From the NCBI RefSeq assembly GCF_039541915.1, contig NZ_BAABHD010000074.1, positions 13,035 to 77,034 of the forward strand: a stretch of DNA of 64,000 nt, in the 5' to 3' direction. The stretch's first letter is position 1, and the number at the start of each line of letters is the position of its first letter. Positions 29,079 to 36,983 of the stretch are shown one piece after another. The notes below the pieces were generated by a model, which saw nothing but the letters and a program-made list of their open reading frames with translations, had not been told where the DNA came from and ran no database searches. A program made the translations under genes and the position numbers. The stretch is from Nibrella saemangeumensis. GTDB lineage: Bacteria; Bacteroidota; Bacteroidia; Cytophagales; Spirosomataceae.

Positions 29079-29598
29079 CGACTGGTACCAGCCGGGGCCA
29101 AAATGGAAAATTGTGCTCTGGTTCCTGACCAACGCCGTTTTTCTGAATTCCTATTTACCTATACCCGTAGCCGTTAAGGTGGCAATTCTGCGGCTGTTTG
29201 GCGCTCGTATTGGTACCGGGGCCGTTATTAAACCAGCCGTGAACATCAAATATCCCTGGTTTCTGCAGCTAGGCGATCATGTCTGGATCGGCGAGAACGT
29301 CTGGATCGACAACCTGTCGCCGGTTACGATCGGCAGTCATGTCTGCATTTCCCAGGGGGCTATGCTACTCACAGGCAATCATGATTACCGCAGCCCGGCC
29401 TTCGACCTGACGACCAAACCCATTGTGCTGGAAGACGGTGTCTGGATTGGTGCCCGGTCGGTGGTGTGTCCGGGGGTTACCTGCCACTCCCATGCCGTAC
29501 TGGCCGTTGGCTCCGTAGCAACCCGACCGCTGGAAGCCTACGGCATATACCAGGGCAATCCGGCGCTATTTGTCAGAAAAAGAGCCATTATCGCGTGA
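29020..29598 (+). CDS. WcaF-like colanic-acid-type acetyltransferase
   Basis: A 192-residue hexapeptide-repeat acetyltransferase. Evidence is NDWYQPGPKWKIVLWFL at the N-terminus, then LGDHVWIGENVWIDNL, TGNHDYRSPAFDL with the catalytic-type histidine, and DGVWIGARSVVCPGV. It acetylates a sugar of the repeat unit, probably at the cytoplasmic face. ATG 29020 is chosen because it gives the usual length; the gene is then nested 59 bases into the upstream gene. It overlaps the next gene as GTGA. Confidence 0.88.
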   Translation: MEKTFSPTTSTRTDLSRFNNDWYQPGPKWKIVLWFLTNAVFLNSYLPIPVAVKVAILRLFGARIGTGAVIKPAVNIKYPWFLQLGDHVWIGENVWIDNLSPVTIGSHVCISQGAMLLTGNHDYRSPAFDLTTKPIVLEDGVWIGARSVVCPGVTCHSHAVLAVGSVATRPLEAYGIYQGNPALFVRKRAIIA

Positions 29599-30359
29599 AA
29601 GTTTCCCTCATAACAGTCGTTTACAACGGCGCTGCCACCATCCGCAGCACCATTGAATCTATTCTGAATCAGTCGTACCCGGATATTGAATACATTGTGA
29701 TCGACGGGCAGTCGACCGACGGTACCGTCGACATTATCCGGTCGTATGAACACCGGCTCGCCCGGTTCGTGTCTGAACCCGACAAGGGTTTGTATGATGC
29801 CATGAACAAAGGTATCCGGATGGCAACGGGCGATATAATCGGCTTATTGAACGCCGACGACTTTTACCCGCACAACGACATCATTGCCCATGTGGCAGAG
29901 CGGTTCCGGCAAACCGGCAGCGATGCCGTATACGGCGATATGCTCTACGTTAACCGCGATAATATTCAGCAGGTAAAGCGGTACTGGAATTCCGGGCCGT
30001 ACCGCGACGGAGCTTTCCTGTGGGGCTGGATGCCCGGCCATATGGCTTTCTTTGCCCGCAAACGTATTTATGATCAGTATGGACTGTTTAATCTTCAGCT
30101 CCGTAGCGCAGCCGACTATGAACTGATGCTCCGCTTCATCCATAAACACAGAATCAGTGTTAGTTATCTGCATGAGGTTCTGGTAGTGATGCGGGAAGGT
30201 GGCATGAGCAACAGTTCGCTGAAAAACCGGTTAAAGGCGAACCGTGAAGACCAGCTTGCCTGGGAACTGAACGGATTAAAACCGTATATATTTACACTAT
30301 GGCTGAAACCCTTACGCAAGATTGGACAGTTTATAAGCAAAGGTCCCAGTGGCAGTTAA
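29595..30359 (+). CDS. glycosyltransferase family 2
   Basis: A 254-residue GT2 enzyme. The motifs are KVSLITVVYNGAATIRSTIE, YIVIDGQSTDGTVDII, EPDKGLYDAMNKGIRMATGD and the metal site LLNADDFYPH. The GTG at 29595 is the start: it overlaps the preceding stop by 4 bases and places the first beta strand at the N-terminus. It is the last transferase of the cluster; a 129-base gap follows. Confidence 0.9.
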   Translation: MKVSLITVVYNGAATIRSTIESILNQSYPDIEYIVIDGQSTDGTVDIIRSYEHRLARFVSEPDKGLYDAMNKGIRMATGDIIGLLNADDFYPHNDIIAHVAERFRQTGSDAVYGDMLYVNRDNIQQVKRYWNSGPYRDGAFLWGWMPGHMAFFARKRIYDQYGLFNLQLRSAADYELMLRFIHKHRISVSYLHEVLVVMREGGMSNSSLKNRLKANREDQLAWELNGLKPYIFTLWLKPLRKIGQFISKGPSGS

Positions 30360-30488
30360 GCATACCGTAAGGTAAAAACAACCATAACTTAGGGCCGGTT
30401 ACTTGATAAATACAGAAAAAATGCAATTTTTTGCAGCCTGTCTGCTTGCTGTACCGGCAATACCTATACCGTATAAGCAACCAATCGT

Positions 30489-31697
30489 ATGAATCTTGAT
30501 CTACTACTCGCCTTTATTCAGAATAAGCTTAACGACGAGCTGTTTATGCTGGGTCTGTACCAGTGTATGCTGTCTTTTCTGGTGGCTTGTTTTGTATCGG
30601 TGGTATCGATTCCGGTGGTGATTAAAATTTCGGAATTAAAGGCCCTGATGGAAAAACCGGGCGAGCGCCGGGCGCATAAAACGCCGACGCCGACGTTTGG
30701 TGGCATTGCCATTTTTGCGGCCGTGCTCATCAGCTATTTTCTCTGGCCAAGTATCGACCAGACGGATATATACCGGACCAACCTGTCGATTGTCGGTATG
30801 ACAATTCTGTTCTTTATCGGCATCAAAGATGACCTGGTTGGCATTGACCCCAACAAAAAGATTTTCTTTCAGGTACTGCCGGCGCTCATTTTGATTTTCT
30901 TTGGCGATCTGCGCGTCGATTACCTGTACGGCATTATGGGCTTCAATCATATTGAGGAGGTGATCAGCGTAGCGCTTACCTGTTTTATTTTTATCGCCCT
31001 GACCAACGCCATCAACCTAATCGACGGTATCGACGGGCTGGCGGGGGGAGTGGCCACCATTGCCAGTGGCACATTTGGCGTCTGGTTTCTGGTAACCAAT
31101 CATTTTGCCATGGCCTGTCTGGCCTTTACGCTGGCGGGAGCCCTTATCGGCTTTCTCCGGTTCAACTTCTCCAAGACCAGCAAGATATTCATGGGCAATA
31201 CGGGTTCGCTGATTATCGGCTTTATGCTGGCATTCTTTGCGGTTCGCTTTGTAAACCTCAACTCGTCGTACCGCTTCGATCCAACCTCATTCTTCGACGC
31301 ACCCATTATTGCCATTGTAATTCTGATCATCCCCATTTTCGATACGTTGCGGGTATTTATGGTGCGCATCCTGGCCGGGCGTTCACCGTTCTCGGCCGAC
31401 CGTAACCACATGCACCATATTCTGCTGGACAACGGCCTGTCGCATGCCGGTGCTACAGCGCTTCTGTGCAGTACCTCGCTGTTCAACATTGTGCTGTTCT
31501 TTATGTTTCACCGCAACATCACCAACACCCAGTCGCTGCTGATTCTGGGGGCACTCTTTTTCGTCTATCTCCTGGCAGGCTTTCTGCTGAAGATGCGGGC
31601 ACTTTATGTCTCAACGCACCCCCGACGCCGGCGGGCGGTACTGCGCAAAGAATTTCAGAACGCCCTCGATGGTCGGCGGCTGGTCGATTATCTGTAG
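30489..31697 (+). CDS. WecA/TagO-like undecaprenyl-phosphate sugar-1-phosphate transferase
   Basis: A 402-residue polytopic membrane protein of the MraY/WecA family, which loads the first sugar phosphate onto undecaprenyl phosphate and so starts glycan synthesis. Signatures are KPGERRAHKTPTPTFGGIAI, FIGIKDDLVGIDP with the catalytic aspartates, NAINLIDGIDGLAGGVATIA, and the HMHHILLDNGLSH histidine-rich loop near the C-terminus. It is probably the initiating enzyme of the whole cluster, with N-acetylhexosamine phosphate as the likely substrate class. A strong hairpin terminator follows 15 bases after the stop. Confidence 0.92.
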   Translation: MNLDLLLAFIQNKLNDELFMLGLYQCMLSFLVACFVSVVSIPVVIKISELKALMEKPGERRAHKTPTPTFGGIAIFAAVLISYFLWPSIDQTDIYRTNLSIVGMTILFFIGIKDDLVGIDPNKKIFFQVLPALILIFFGDLRVDYLYGIMGFNHIEEVISVALTCFIFIALTNAINLIDGIDGLAGGVATIASGTFGVWFLVTNHFAMACLAFTLAGALIGFLRFNFSKTSKIFMGNTGSLIIGFMLAFFAVRFVNLNSSYRFDPTSFFDAPIIAIVILIIPIFDTLRVFMVRILAGRSPFSADRNHMHHILLDNGLSHAGATALLCSTSLFNIVLFFMFHRNITNTQSLLILGALFFVYLLAGFLLKMRALYVSTHPRRRRAVLRKEFQNALDGRRLVDYL

Positions 31698-31712
31698 CGC
31701 CCAATGGGTATA

Positions 31713-31748
31713 AAAACAGCCCGGCAGACTAGTCTGCCGGGCTGTTTT
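31713..31748. terminator. bidirectional rho-independent terminator
   Basis: A perfect 36-base palindrome with 18-base arms, AAAACAGCCCGGCAGACT and its complement, begins in an A-run and ends in a T-run. It serves the end of the polysaccharide cluster on the plus strand and the small membrane gene on the minus strand. Confidence 0.9.
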
Positions 31749-31765
31749 GTTGTTAGTGCATCCCA

Positions 31766-31987
31766 TTAATGTCGTTTGGATGTGTCACGCTGTTTCAATT
31801 CTTCCACAATCTGTTGCTCCTCATGCAACACGGTCTTCTTATCAAAAAGCCGATAGCCCACTAGGAAACCAAAGCACACCAGCGTGCCCATACCATAATC
31901 CTTTACCATAAAACAGTTGAGAAGCATGGCTACAAAAACGAGTACCAATGTCCCCACACACAGTTTATACAAGATTTCAGCTTTCAT
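31766..31987 (-). CDS. small two-helix membrane protein, function unknown
   Basis: A 73-residue protein with hydrophobic segments at about 8-26 and 33-48 and a charged tail (LHEEQQIVEELKQRDTSKRH). I do not recognise a family. It ends into the shared palindromic terminator, which supports its being expressed. It is divergent from the small membrane gene at 32276. Confidence 0.6.
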   Translation of the reverse strand: MKAEILYKLCVGTLVLVFVAMLLNCFMVKDYGMGTLVCFGFLVGYRLFDKKTVLHEEQQIVEELKQRDTSKRH

Positions 31988-32275
31988 AACGTTGTGTATT
32001 TGTTGAGTAAATCAGAGGTGCCCTACCCAGGGCATTTCCGGCATCGTTTTCCACTTCCTGTCAGCACTTGCCGGACCTCCGGATCAGATCGCTTATCGGA
32101 GAAAGCCGTTAAGCAGCCTCTGCACACTATCTGTTTACAATTTCCCTGCCAAAGTCCGCACCATCCGGTAACTCAGCCCAAACCTTTCACTAAATTGGCT
32201 ATACTTTTTTCATACATAAATGTTTTCTTTGTGCCAATCACCAGCCACACCACGACATTTAAAGAGAAAGCGTTT

Positions 32276-32500
32276 ATGAAAATCAAAAATGAGACGCTCC
32301 GTTTTAGTCTTATGGTGCTCTTTGCCCTAAGCCTCCTGATCGTTCAGCACCTGACCTTTTCGAATAAACAGCAGCTGCCCCAACAGGCTCCGACTATTAC
32401 CAGCATACCGGGAGGAGCCCTCCTTTTCTTCCTGATTGCGACGGGTTCGCTTGCCATTCTATATGTAGTTGACGTTAAAGGCAAGGGCGGCTCACAGTAG
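32276..32500 (+). CDS. small two-helix membrane protein, function unknown
   Basis: A 74-residue protein with hydrophobic segments at about 9-24 (FSLMVLFALSLLIVQHL) and 46-65 (GGALLFFLIATGSLAILYVV). The ATG at 32276 is chosen: the frame stays open upstream, but that part has no membrane character or homology signal. No family is recognised. The 288 bases between it and the previous small gene hold no other gene I can support. Confidence 0.55.
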   Translation: MKIKNETLRFSLMVLFALSLLIVQHLTFSNKQQLPQQAPTITSIPGGALLFFLIATGSLAILYVVDVKGKGGSQ

Positions 32501-32589
32501 GCAATTACCCGTTGGCCGGTCCATTGAATAATTTCAATTTATAAATATGTTTTTGTGAGCTACTTTTAGCCTGCTTAAATTCAATAGAC

Positions 32590-33456
32590 ATGGCCAATAG
32601 CGTCACCGGATTAATCCGTAGTAACAAGAAGGACCTTCTCGACATCTGGATACAAAAACAACTCAATAGTGACAGTCTTCGAGACGATCTGATGACGAAT
32701 GACGAATTGCGTGCGCAGTCCGAAGATCTCATCGATGGCTTATCCAGGACACTGACAGACGAAAATATCAGTAATGCGGAGTCAACGGATTTTGACGAGG
32801 TATTTGAGATATTATCCGGTATTTCTATTTCCCGTGCCCGGCAAGGGTTTTCTCCCCGCGAAACCGGGCAATACATCTTTAGTCTGAAAGAGGCTATTCT
32901 GGAACTGCTCCAGCGGGAAATGGCAGCCGACCCCAGGCTGTTATTTGACGAAAGCGTAAAGGTCAACCGGCTGCTGGATAATTTCGGCATCACTACGTTC
33001 GAGACTTTTATTAAAGGTCGTGAAGAGCTTATACTCCGGCAGACCGAAGAAATCAGCGACATTTCTACGCCGGTTATTCAGGTGTGGGAAGGCATTCTGG
33101 CGTTGCCTATTATTGGTACCCTCGACAGTTCCCGGACGCAGGTGGTGATGGAAAACCTCCTCCAGAAGATCGTTGACACCGGCAGCAGCATTGCCATCCT
33201 GGATATATCAGGGGTGCCGGCTGTTGACTCCCTGGTGGCCCAGCACCTGATGAAGACCGTGAGTGCCACCCGGCTGATGGGTGCCGATTGCATCATCAGC
33301 GGCATCCGGCCCGAGATCGCTCAGACCATCGTTCACCTGGGTATCGATTTATCCAATATCACCACTAAAGCCTCGCTGGCCAGTGCGCTCAAGCAAGCCT
33401 TCAGTATGCATAAACTGGTTGTGAAGCGGCAGGAAATCGAAAAAAAGGCCCTTTAA
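32590..33456 (+). CDS. rsbR: RsbR-type stressosome sensor (N-terminal RsbRA domain plus STAS)
   Basis: A 288-residue protein. Residues of about 1-150 form the helical, non-haem globin-like sensor part of RsbR proteins. Residues of about 160-280 form a STAS domain with GVPAVDSLVAQH and ADCIISGIRPEIAQTIVHLG. Of the two phosphorylation sites known in B. subtilis RsbRA, the first is kept as Thr177 (IIGTLDSS) and the second is Ser214 in place of Thr. In the known system RsbR and RsbS build a megadalton complex that captures RsbT until stress triggers phosphorylation. First gene of a tight five-gene module. Confidence 0.93.
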   Translation: MANSVTGLIRSNKKDLLDIWIQKQLNSDSLRDDLMTNDELRAQSEDLIDGLSRTLTDENISNAESTDFDEVFEILSGISISRARQGFSPRETGQYIFSLKEAILELLQREMAADPRLLFDESVKVNRLLDNFGITTFETFIKGREELILRQTEEISDISTPVIQVWEGILALPIIGTLDSSRTQVVMENLLQKIVDTGSSIAILDISGVPAVDSLVAQHLMKTVSATRLMGADCIISGIRPEIAQTIVHLGIDLSNITTKASLASALKQAFSMHKLVVKRQEIEKKAL

Positions 33457-33468
33457 ATCAGCCTGCAT

Positions 33469-33873
33469 ATGGATAAAATACCCATCCTGCGAATGGGGCC
33501 TTTTCTGCTGGTAACCATTCAGGTTGATTTGTATGACCGGCTGGCTTTGAGCCTGGAAACCGACCTAATCAATATGGTTCATAAAACAGGGTCCCGTGGT
33601 GTGCTGATCGATATTTCGGCAGTATCCATCGTCGATTCATTTATGGGCCGCATTCTGGGCAATATTGCCAGTATGACCCGCGTGCTTGATGCCGAAACCG
33701 TAGTAGTAGGTATGCAGCCGGCGGTCGCCATTACGCTTATTGAGCTGGGCTTATCCTTGAACGGAGTCCATACCGCCCTCAACGTAGAACGAGGTATGGC
33801 CCTCCTGCAGACTAAGCTTGGCCCTGATGCTGATGATGAAATGGCGGATGACGATGCTGACGACACTGAGTAA
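33469..33873 (+). CDS. rsbS: RsbS-type stressosome scaffold (STAS)
   Basis: A 134-residue single STAS domain. The phosphorylation site homologous to B. subtilis Ser59 is Ser57 in SIVDSFMGR. The C-terminus has an acidic tail (about 118-134), longer than in the Bacillus protein; its coding sequence overlaps the RsbT start. It would bind and restrain RsbT together with RsbR. It lies 12 bases after rsbR. Confidence 0.92.
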   Translation: MDKIPILRMGPFLLVTIQVDLYDRLALSLETDLINMVHKTGSRGVLIDISAVSIVDSFMGRILGNIASMTRVLDAETVVVGMQPAVAITLIELGLSLNGVHTALNVERGMALLQTKLGPDADDEMADDDADDTE

Positions 33874-34267
33874 AGACAGCGTGCCCATTACGAGAGAACA
33901 GGATGTAGTCCCCTTTCGAAACCGCGTAAAAGAAGTAGCCTTAAAGATCGGGATGGGGGTAGTCAACCAGACAAAACTCATTACGGCTGCCAGCGAACTC
34001 GTACGGAATATGCTTCGCTACGCCGGCGGTGGCGAAGTCCGGATCGAAGTTGTGAGTACAGGGCGCGAAACGGGTGTCCGGCTAACGTTCTCCGACAAAG
34101 GTCCGGGTATTGCCGACATTAATCTGGCGATGCAGGACGGGTACTCCACCGGTAAGAGTCTGGGTTTGGGTTTGCCCGGTGCCAAACGGCTCGCCAGCGA
34201 ATTTGACATCAAAAGTACGGTTGGGCAAGGCACCACTGTAACTATTATCAAATGGAAAAATGGATAA
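33854..34267 (+). CDS. rsbT: RsbT-type serine/threonine switch kinase
   Basis: A 137-residue GHKL kinase. ATP-binding motifs are ASELVRNMLRYAGGG (N box), DKGPGI (G1) and GKSLGLGLPGAKRLA (G2). In studied stressosomes RsbT phosphorylates RsbR and RsbS, is released and then activates a downstream partner. The start is uncertain: several in-frame ATGs (33827-33854) lie inside the 3' end of rsbS. The last one gives the family's usual length. Confidence 0.9.
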   Translation: MLTTLSKDSVPITREQDVVPFRNRVKEVALKIGMGVVNQTKLITAASELVRNMLRYAGGGEVRIEVVSTGRETGVRLTFSDKGPGIADINLAMQDGYSTGKSLGLGLPGAKRLASEFDIKSTVGQGTTVTIIKWKNG

Positions 34268-35288
34268 CTCCCCGCATGTACGATTTCAGGCAACCGATCG
34301 GAGTTATCTGGCTCTTCTCAAAAAAGGAATTAGTCAAATAGCAGGTCAGGTGGGCTTTCAGCCCCACCGGCTCAGCGAAATAGATCTGATTGTTGCCGAA
34401 ATGGCTTCCAATCTGATCAAACACGCCGGAGGAGGAGACGTACTGGTCCGGCATTTCCGGACAAACGACAATTCGGGTCTTGAGCTCATCAGTATCGACA
34501 ACGGCCCCGGCATGACTGATCCGGCGAAGATGATGGAGGATGGGGTCTCTACCACCGGTACATTAGGCCACGGACTGGGCTCGATTAAGCGCCTGGCCGA
34601 TCAGGCGCAACTGTATTCGCTCAAAGGCTGGGGGACTATTCTGCTGGTCAGGATATTCAGAAACCCGGTAGCTAATACCCCTCCTGGCTTTGAGTTTCGG
34701 TCACTGCTAGTCCCCAAGCCGGGCGAAACCCTGTGTGGCGATGGCTGCTCTGTTAAACTGATGCCTGGTCACATTAAATTGTTTCTGGGCGACGGTTTGG
34801 GACATGGACCCGAGGCTAACGCGGCCGTCCAGGCCGCCATCAAGGCATTTCGGCTGTGTCCGGATCATCGCCCGATTGATATTATCCGGCATATCCACCG
34901 TTCGGTAAACAAAACCCGCGGATTGGTAGGCTCCGTTGTTGTCTATGATACTCAAACGCGGCAGTGGACCTGGTGCGGAGTCGGCAACATTTCTACCCGG
35001 CTTAGCGGTCCCATGATTACCAAAAATTTTCTGCCGTATAACGGAATTATCGGGATGAACCTTCCCCATACGATGAACGATCATGTATTACCCCTTGAAC
35101 GGGGACAACTTCTGGTGATGTGTTCCGATGGGCTGCAATCCCGCTGGGATCATTTAAAGTACCCGTTTATTCTCCGGTACGATTTGACCATTCTGGCTGC
35201 CGCCTTATATAAAGACTACGCCCGCCAAACAGATGATTCATCTTTGTTTATCGGCCGTATGCAGAGAGATTATGGAGGAGTTAGTTAG
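34260..35288 (+). CDS. anti-sigma-type ATPase fused to a SpoIIE/RsbX-like PP2C phosphatase
   Basis: A 342-residue fusion. The N-terminal half (about 1-135) is an RsbW/RsbT-like GHKL ATPase with LIVAEMASNLIKHAGGG, DNGPGM and GTLGHGLGSIKRLAD. The C-terminal half (about 150-338) is a PP2C phosphatase with LFLGDGLGHGPEANAAV, MCSDGL and TDDSSLFI supplying the metal aspartates. In B. subtilis the separate phosphatase RsbX resets the stressosome; here the same role is likely, with a kinase-type domain in the same chain. It overlaps rsbT by 8 bases and the kinase gene by 17 bases. Confidence 0.9.
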   Translation: MDNSPHVRFQATDRSYLALLKKGISQIAGQVGFQPHRLSEIDLIVAEMASNLIKHAGGGDVLVRHFRTNDNSGLELISIDNGPGMTDPAKMMEDGVSTTGTLGHGLGSIKRLADQAQLYSLKGWGTILLVRIFRNPVANTPPGFEFRSLLVPKPGETLCGDGCSVKLMPGHIKLFLGDGLGHGPEANAAVQAAIKAFRLCPDHRPIDIIRHIHRSVNKTRGLVGSVVVYDTQTRQWTWCGVGNISTRLSGPMITKNFLPYNGIIGMNLPHTMNDHVLPLERGQLLVMCSDGLQSRWDHLKYPFILRYDLTILAAALYKDYARQTDDSSLFIGRMQRDYGGVS

Positions 35289-36960
35289 CGTATCACTGGG
35301 CAACGAAATGGACCTGATTCTGGCCCACAAACGGACTATGAAACTGGGGGAACTGGCAGGCTTATCCCTGGCAGCGCAAACTACGTTTGCCACGGCGGTA
35401 TCGGAGGTAGCCCGTTATGTGATCGAACAGGGAACCGCACCGGTCCTGTTGCTGTACGCCACCGAATGGCGCCCCTCCGGAGCTTCCCGCAAAAATCAAT
35501 ACCTGGTAGCAGTCATCGAAGACTCGAATCTATCGGTCGACAATCCCACCAACCAAAGCCTGTTGTACGCCCAGCGGCTGGTAGAGCGACTGGAGGTAAC
35601 CAATACAGATCAGGGCAGCCGGATTACTTTACACTATTGCCTGCCGGGTTCCCGTAAAATCAATGCCGGGCTGATTGACAGTTGGCGGTCTCAGTTCAGC
35701 AGTGACCAGCCGCTATCGGCTTATGACGAGATAAAACGCAAAAACGAGCAGTTACAGGAGTTAGCCGTACGTCTGCAAGATAGCGAACACCATTATAAGC
35801 GGGTAACAGACGCCCTCCCGCTGATGATCTTTACCGCTAATCTGGCCGGCCAGTTTATTTACGCCAACGCCTGGGTTACTGATTTTACGGGGCAGTCTAT
35901 CCAGGCCCTAAACCAGACGAAATGGGCGAAGGTCATTCACCCGGATGATTTTGACCGATTCTGGACCTTATGGAATCAACAGGCGGCCGCCGGGAAACCC
36001 TTTGATCAGGAATGCCGACTGAAAAACGCTGCCACGCAGGAGTACCTCTGGCATCTGTTCTCGATGCAGCCGATTAAGAGCGAACCGGATAAAATAGCCG
36101 CCTGGACAGGCTTTGTGGTCAATATCCACGCCCAGAAGATTGTGGGCCAGACCCTCCGGGAGAACGAAGAGCTGGCTTTGGCCAAACAGAGGCTGGAACA
36201 ATCGCAGCGCGAACTGGAGTCGACCGTTAGTGAATTGAACCGCAGCAATGCTGAATTGAGTCAGTTTGCTTATGTGGCTTCCCACGACCTGCAGGAGCCT
36301 CTCCGCAAAATTCAGTCGTTTGGTGATATTCTGAAAGATCAGTTTGCCCCAGACCTGGGTAGTACCGGAACCGACCTGATCACGCGGATGCAGGGAGCGA
36401 CCGGCCGTATGCAGGCCCTGGTCAAAGACCTACTCACCTACTCCCGGCTGACTACGCATCAGCAGGCGTTTGAGCCTATCGACCTGAACGTAGTGATTGC
36501 TGGGGTATTAAGCGATTTGGAAACCATTGTGCAGGAGAAGGAAGCTACGATTGATTCAGAACCACTGCCCCGTATCAACGGTGATCCAATGCAGTTACGC
36601 CAGCTTTTTCAGAACCTGCTGTCCAACGCCCTTAAATTTGCCAAACCCGACCAGCCACCGGTCATCCATATTACAGTGAATAAACTGCCGGCCGACCAGC
36701 TCCCCGCTGATGTGCTGCTCACCGGGCATCCGGCCTACGTCGCCATTTCGGTTGCTGACAATGGCATTGGTTTCGACCAGAAGTACGAGGACCGTATCTT
36801 CCGGCTTTTCCAGCGGCTGCACGGCCGCAGCCAGTACGAAGGTACCGGCATGGGCCTGGCGATCTGCAAAAAAGTAGTCGACAATCATGGCGGGCACATC
36901 AGCGTCCGCAGCCAGCCGGACCAGGGCTCAGTCTTCACGGTGTACCTACCGGCCGAGTAG
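35272..36960 (+). CDS. PAS histidine kinase with RsbT-like N-terminal region
   Basis: A 562-residue cytoplasmic kinase. Residues of about 1-130 look like a degenerate RsbT/GHKL module: SLAAQTTFATAVSEVARYVIEQG resembles the RsbT N box, but no DxGPG box is visible. Then come a coiled coil, a PAS domain (about 180-290, with HPDDFDRFW), a second coiled coil, a HisKA domain with phosphoacceptor His338 (VASHDLQEPLRK), and a HATPase domain with NLLSNALKFAKPDQ, DNGIGFD and GTGMGLAICKKVV. It has no membrane segment. It overlaps the phosphatase gene by 17 bases, so it is the likely output of the stressosome module. No receiver domain is present. Confidence 0.88.
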   Translation: MEELVSVSLGNEMDLILAHKRTMKLGELAGLSLAAQTTFATAVSEVARYVIEQGTAPVLLLYATEWRPSGASRKNQYLVAVIEDSNLSVDNPTNQSLLYAQRLVERLEVTNTDQGSRITLHYCLPGSRKINAGLIDSWRSQFSSDQPLSAYDEIKRKNEQLQELAVRLQDSEHHYKRVTDALPLMIFTANLAGQFIYANAWVTDFTGQSIQALNQTKWAKVIHPDDFDRFWTLWNQQAAAGKPFDQECRLKNAATQEYLWHLFSMQPIKSEPDKIAAWTGFVVNIHAQKIVGQTLRENEELALAKQRLEQSQRELESTVSELNRSNAELSQFAYVASHDLQEPLRKIQSFGDILKDQFAPDLGSTGTDLITRMQGATGRMQALVKDLLTYSRLTTHQQAFEPIDLNVVIAGVLSDLETIVQEKEATIDSEPLPRINGDPMQLRQLFQNLLSNALKFAKPDQPPVIHITVNKLPADQLPADVLLTGHPAYVAISVADNGIGFDQKYEDRIFRLFQRLHGRSQYEGTGMGLAICKKVVDNHGGHISVRSQPDQGSVFTVYLPAE

Positions 36961-36983
36961 GTGTCCCGTACCGGCTGATTTAC

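Noticed and set aside
31994..32275. 94-residue upstream extension of the small membrane protein
   Set aside because: No homology or membrane character; the ATG at 32276 directly precedes the hydrophobic protein.
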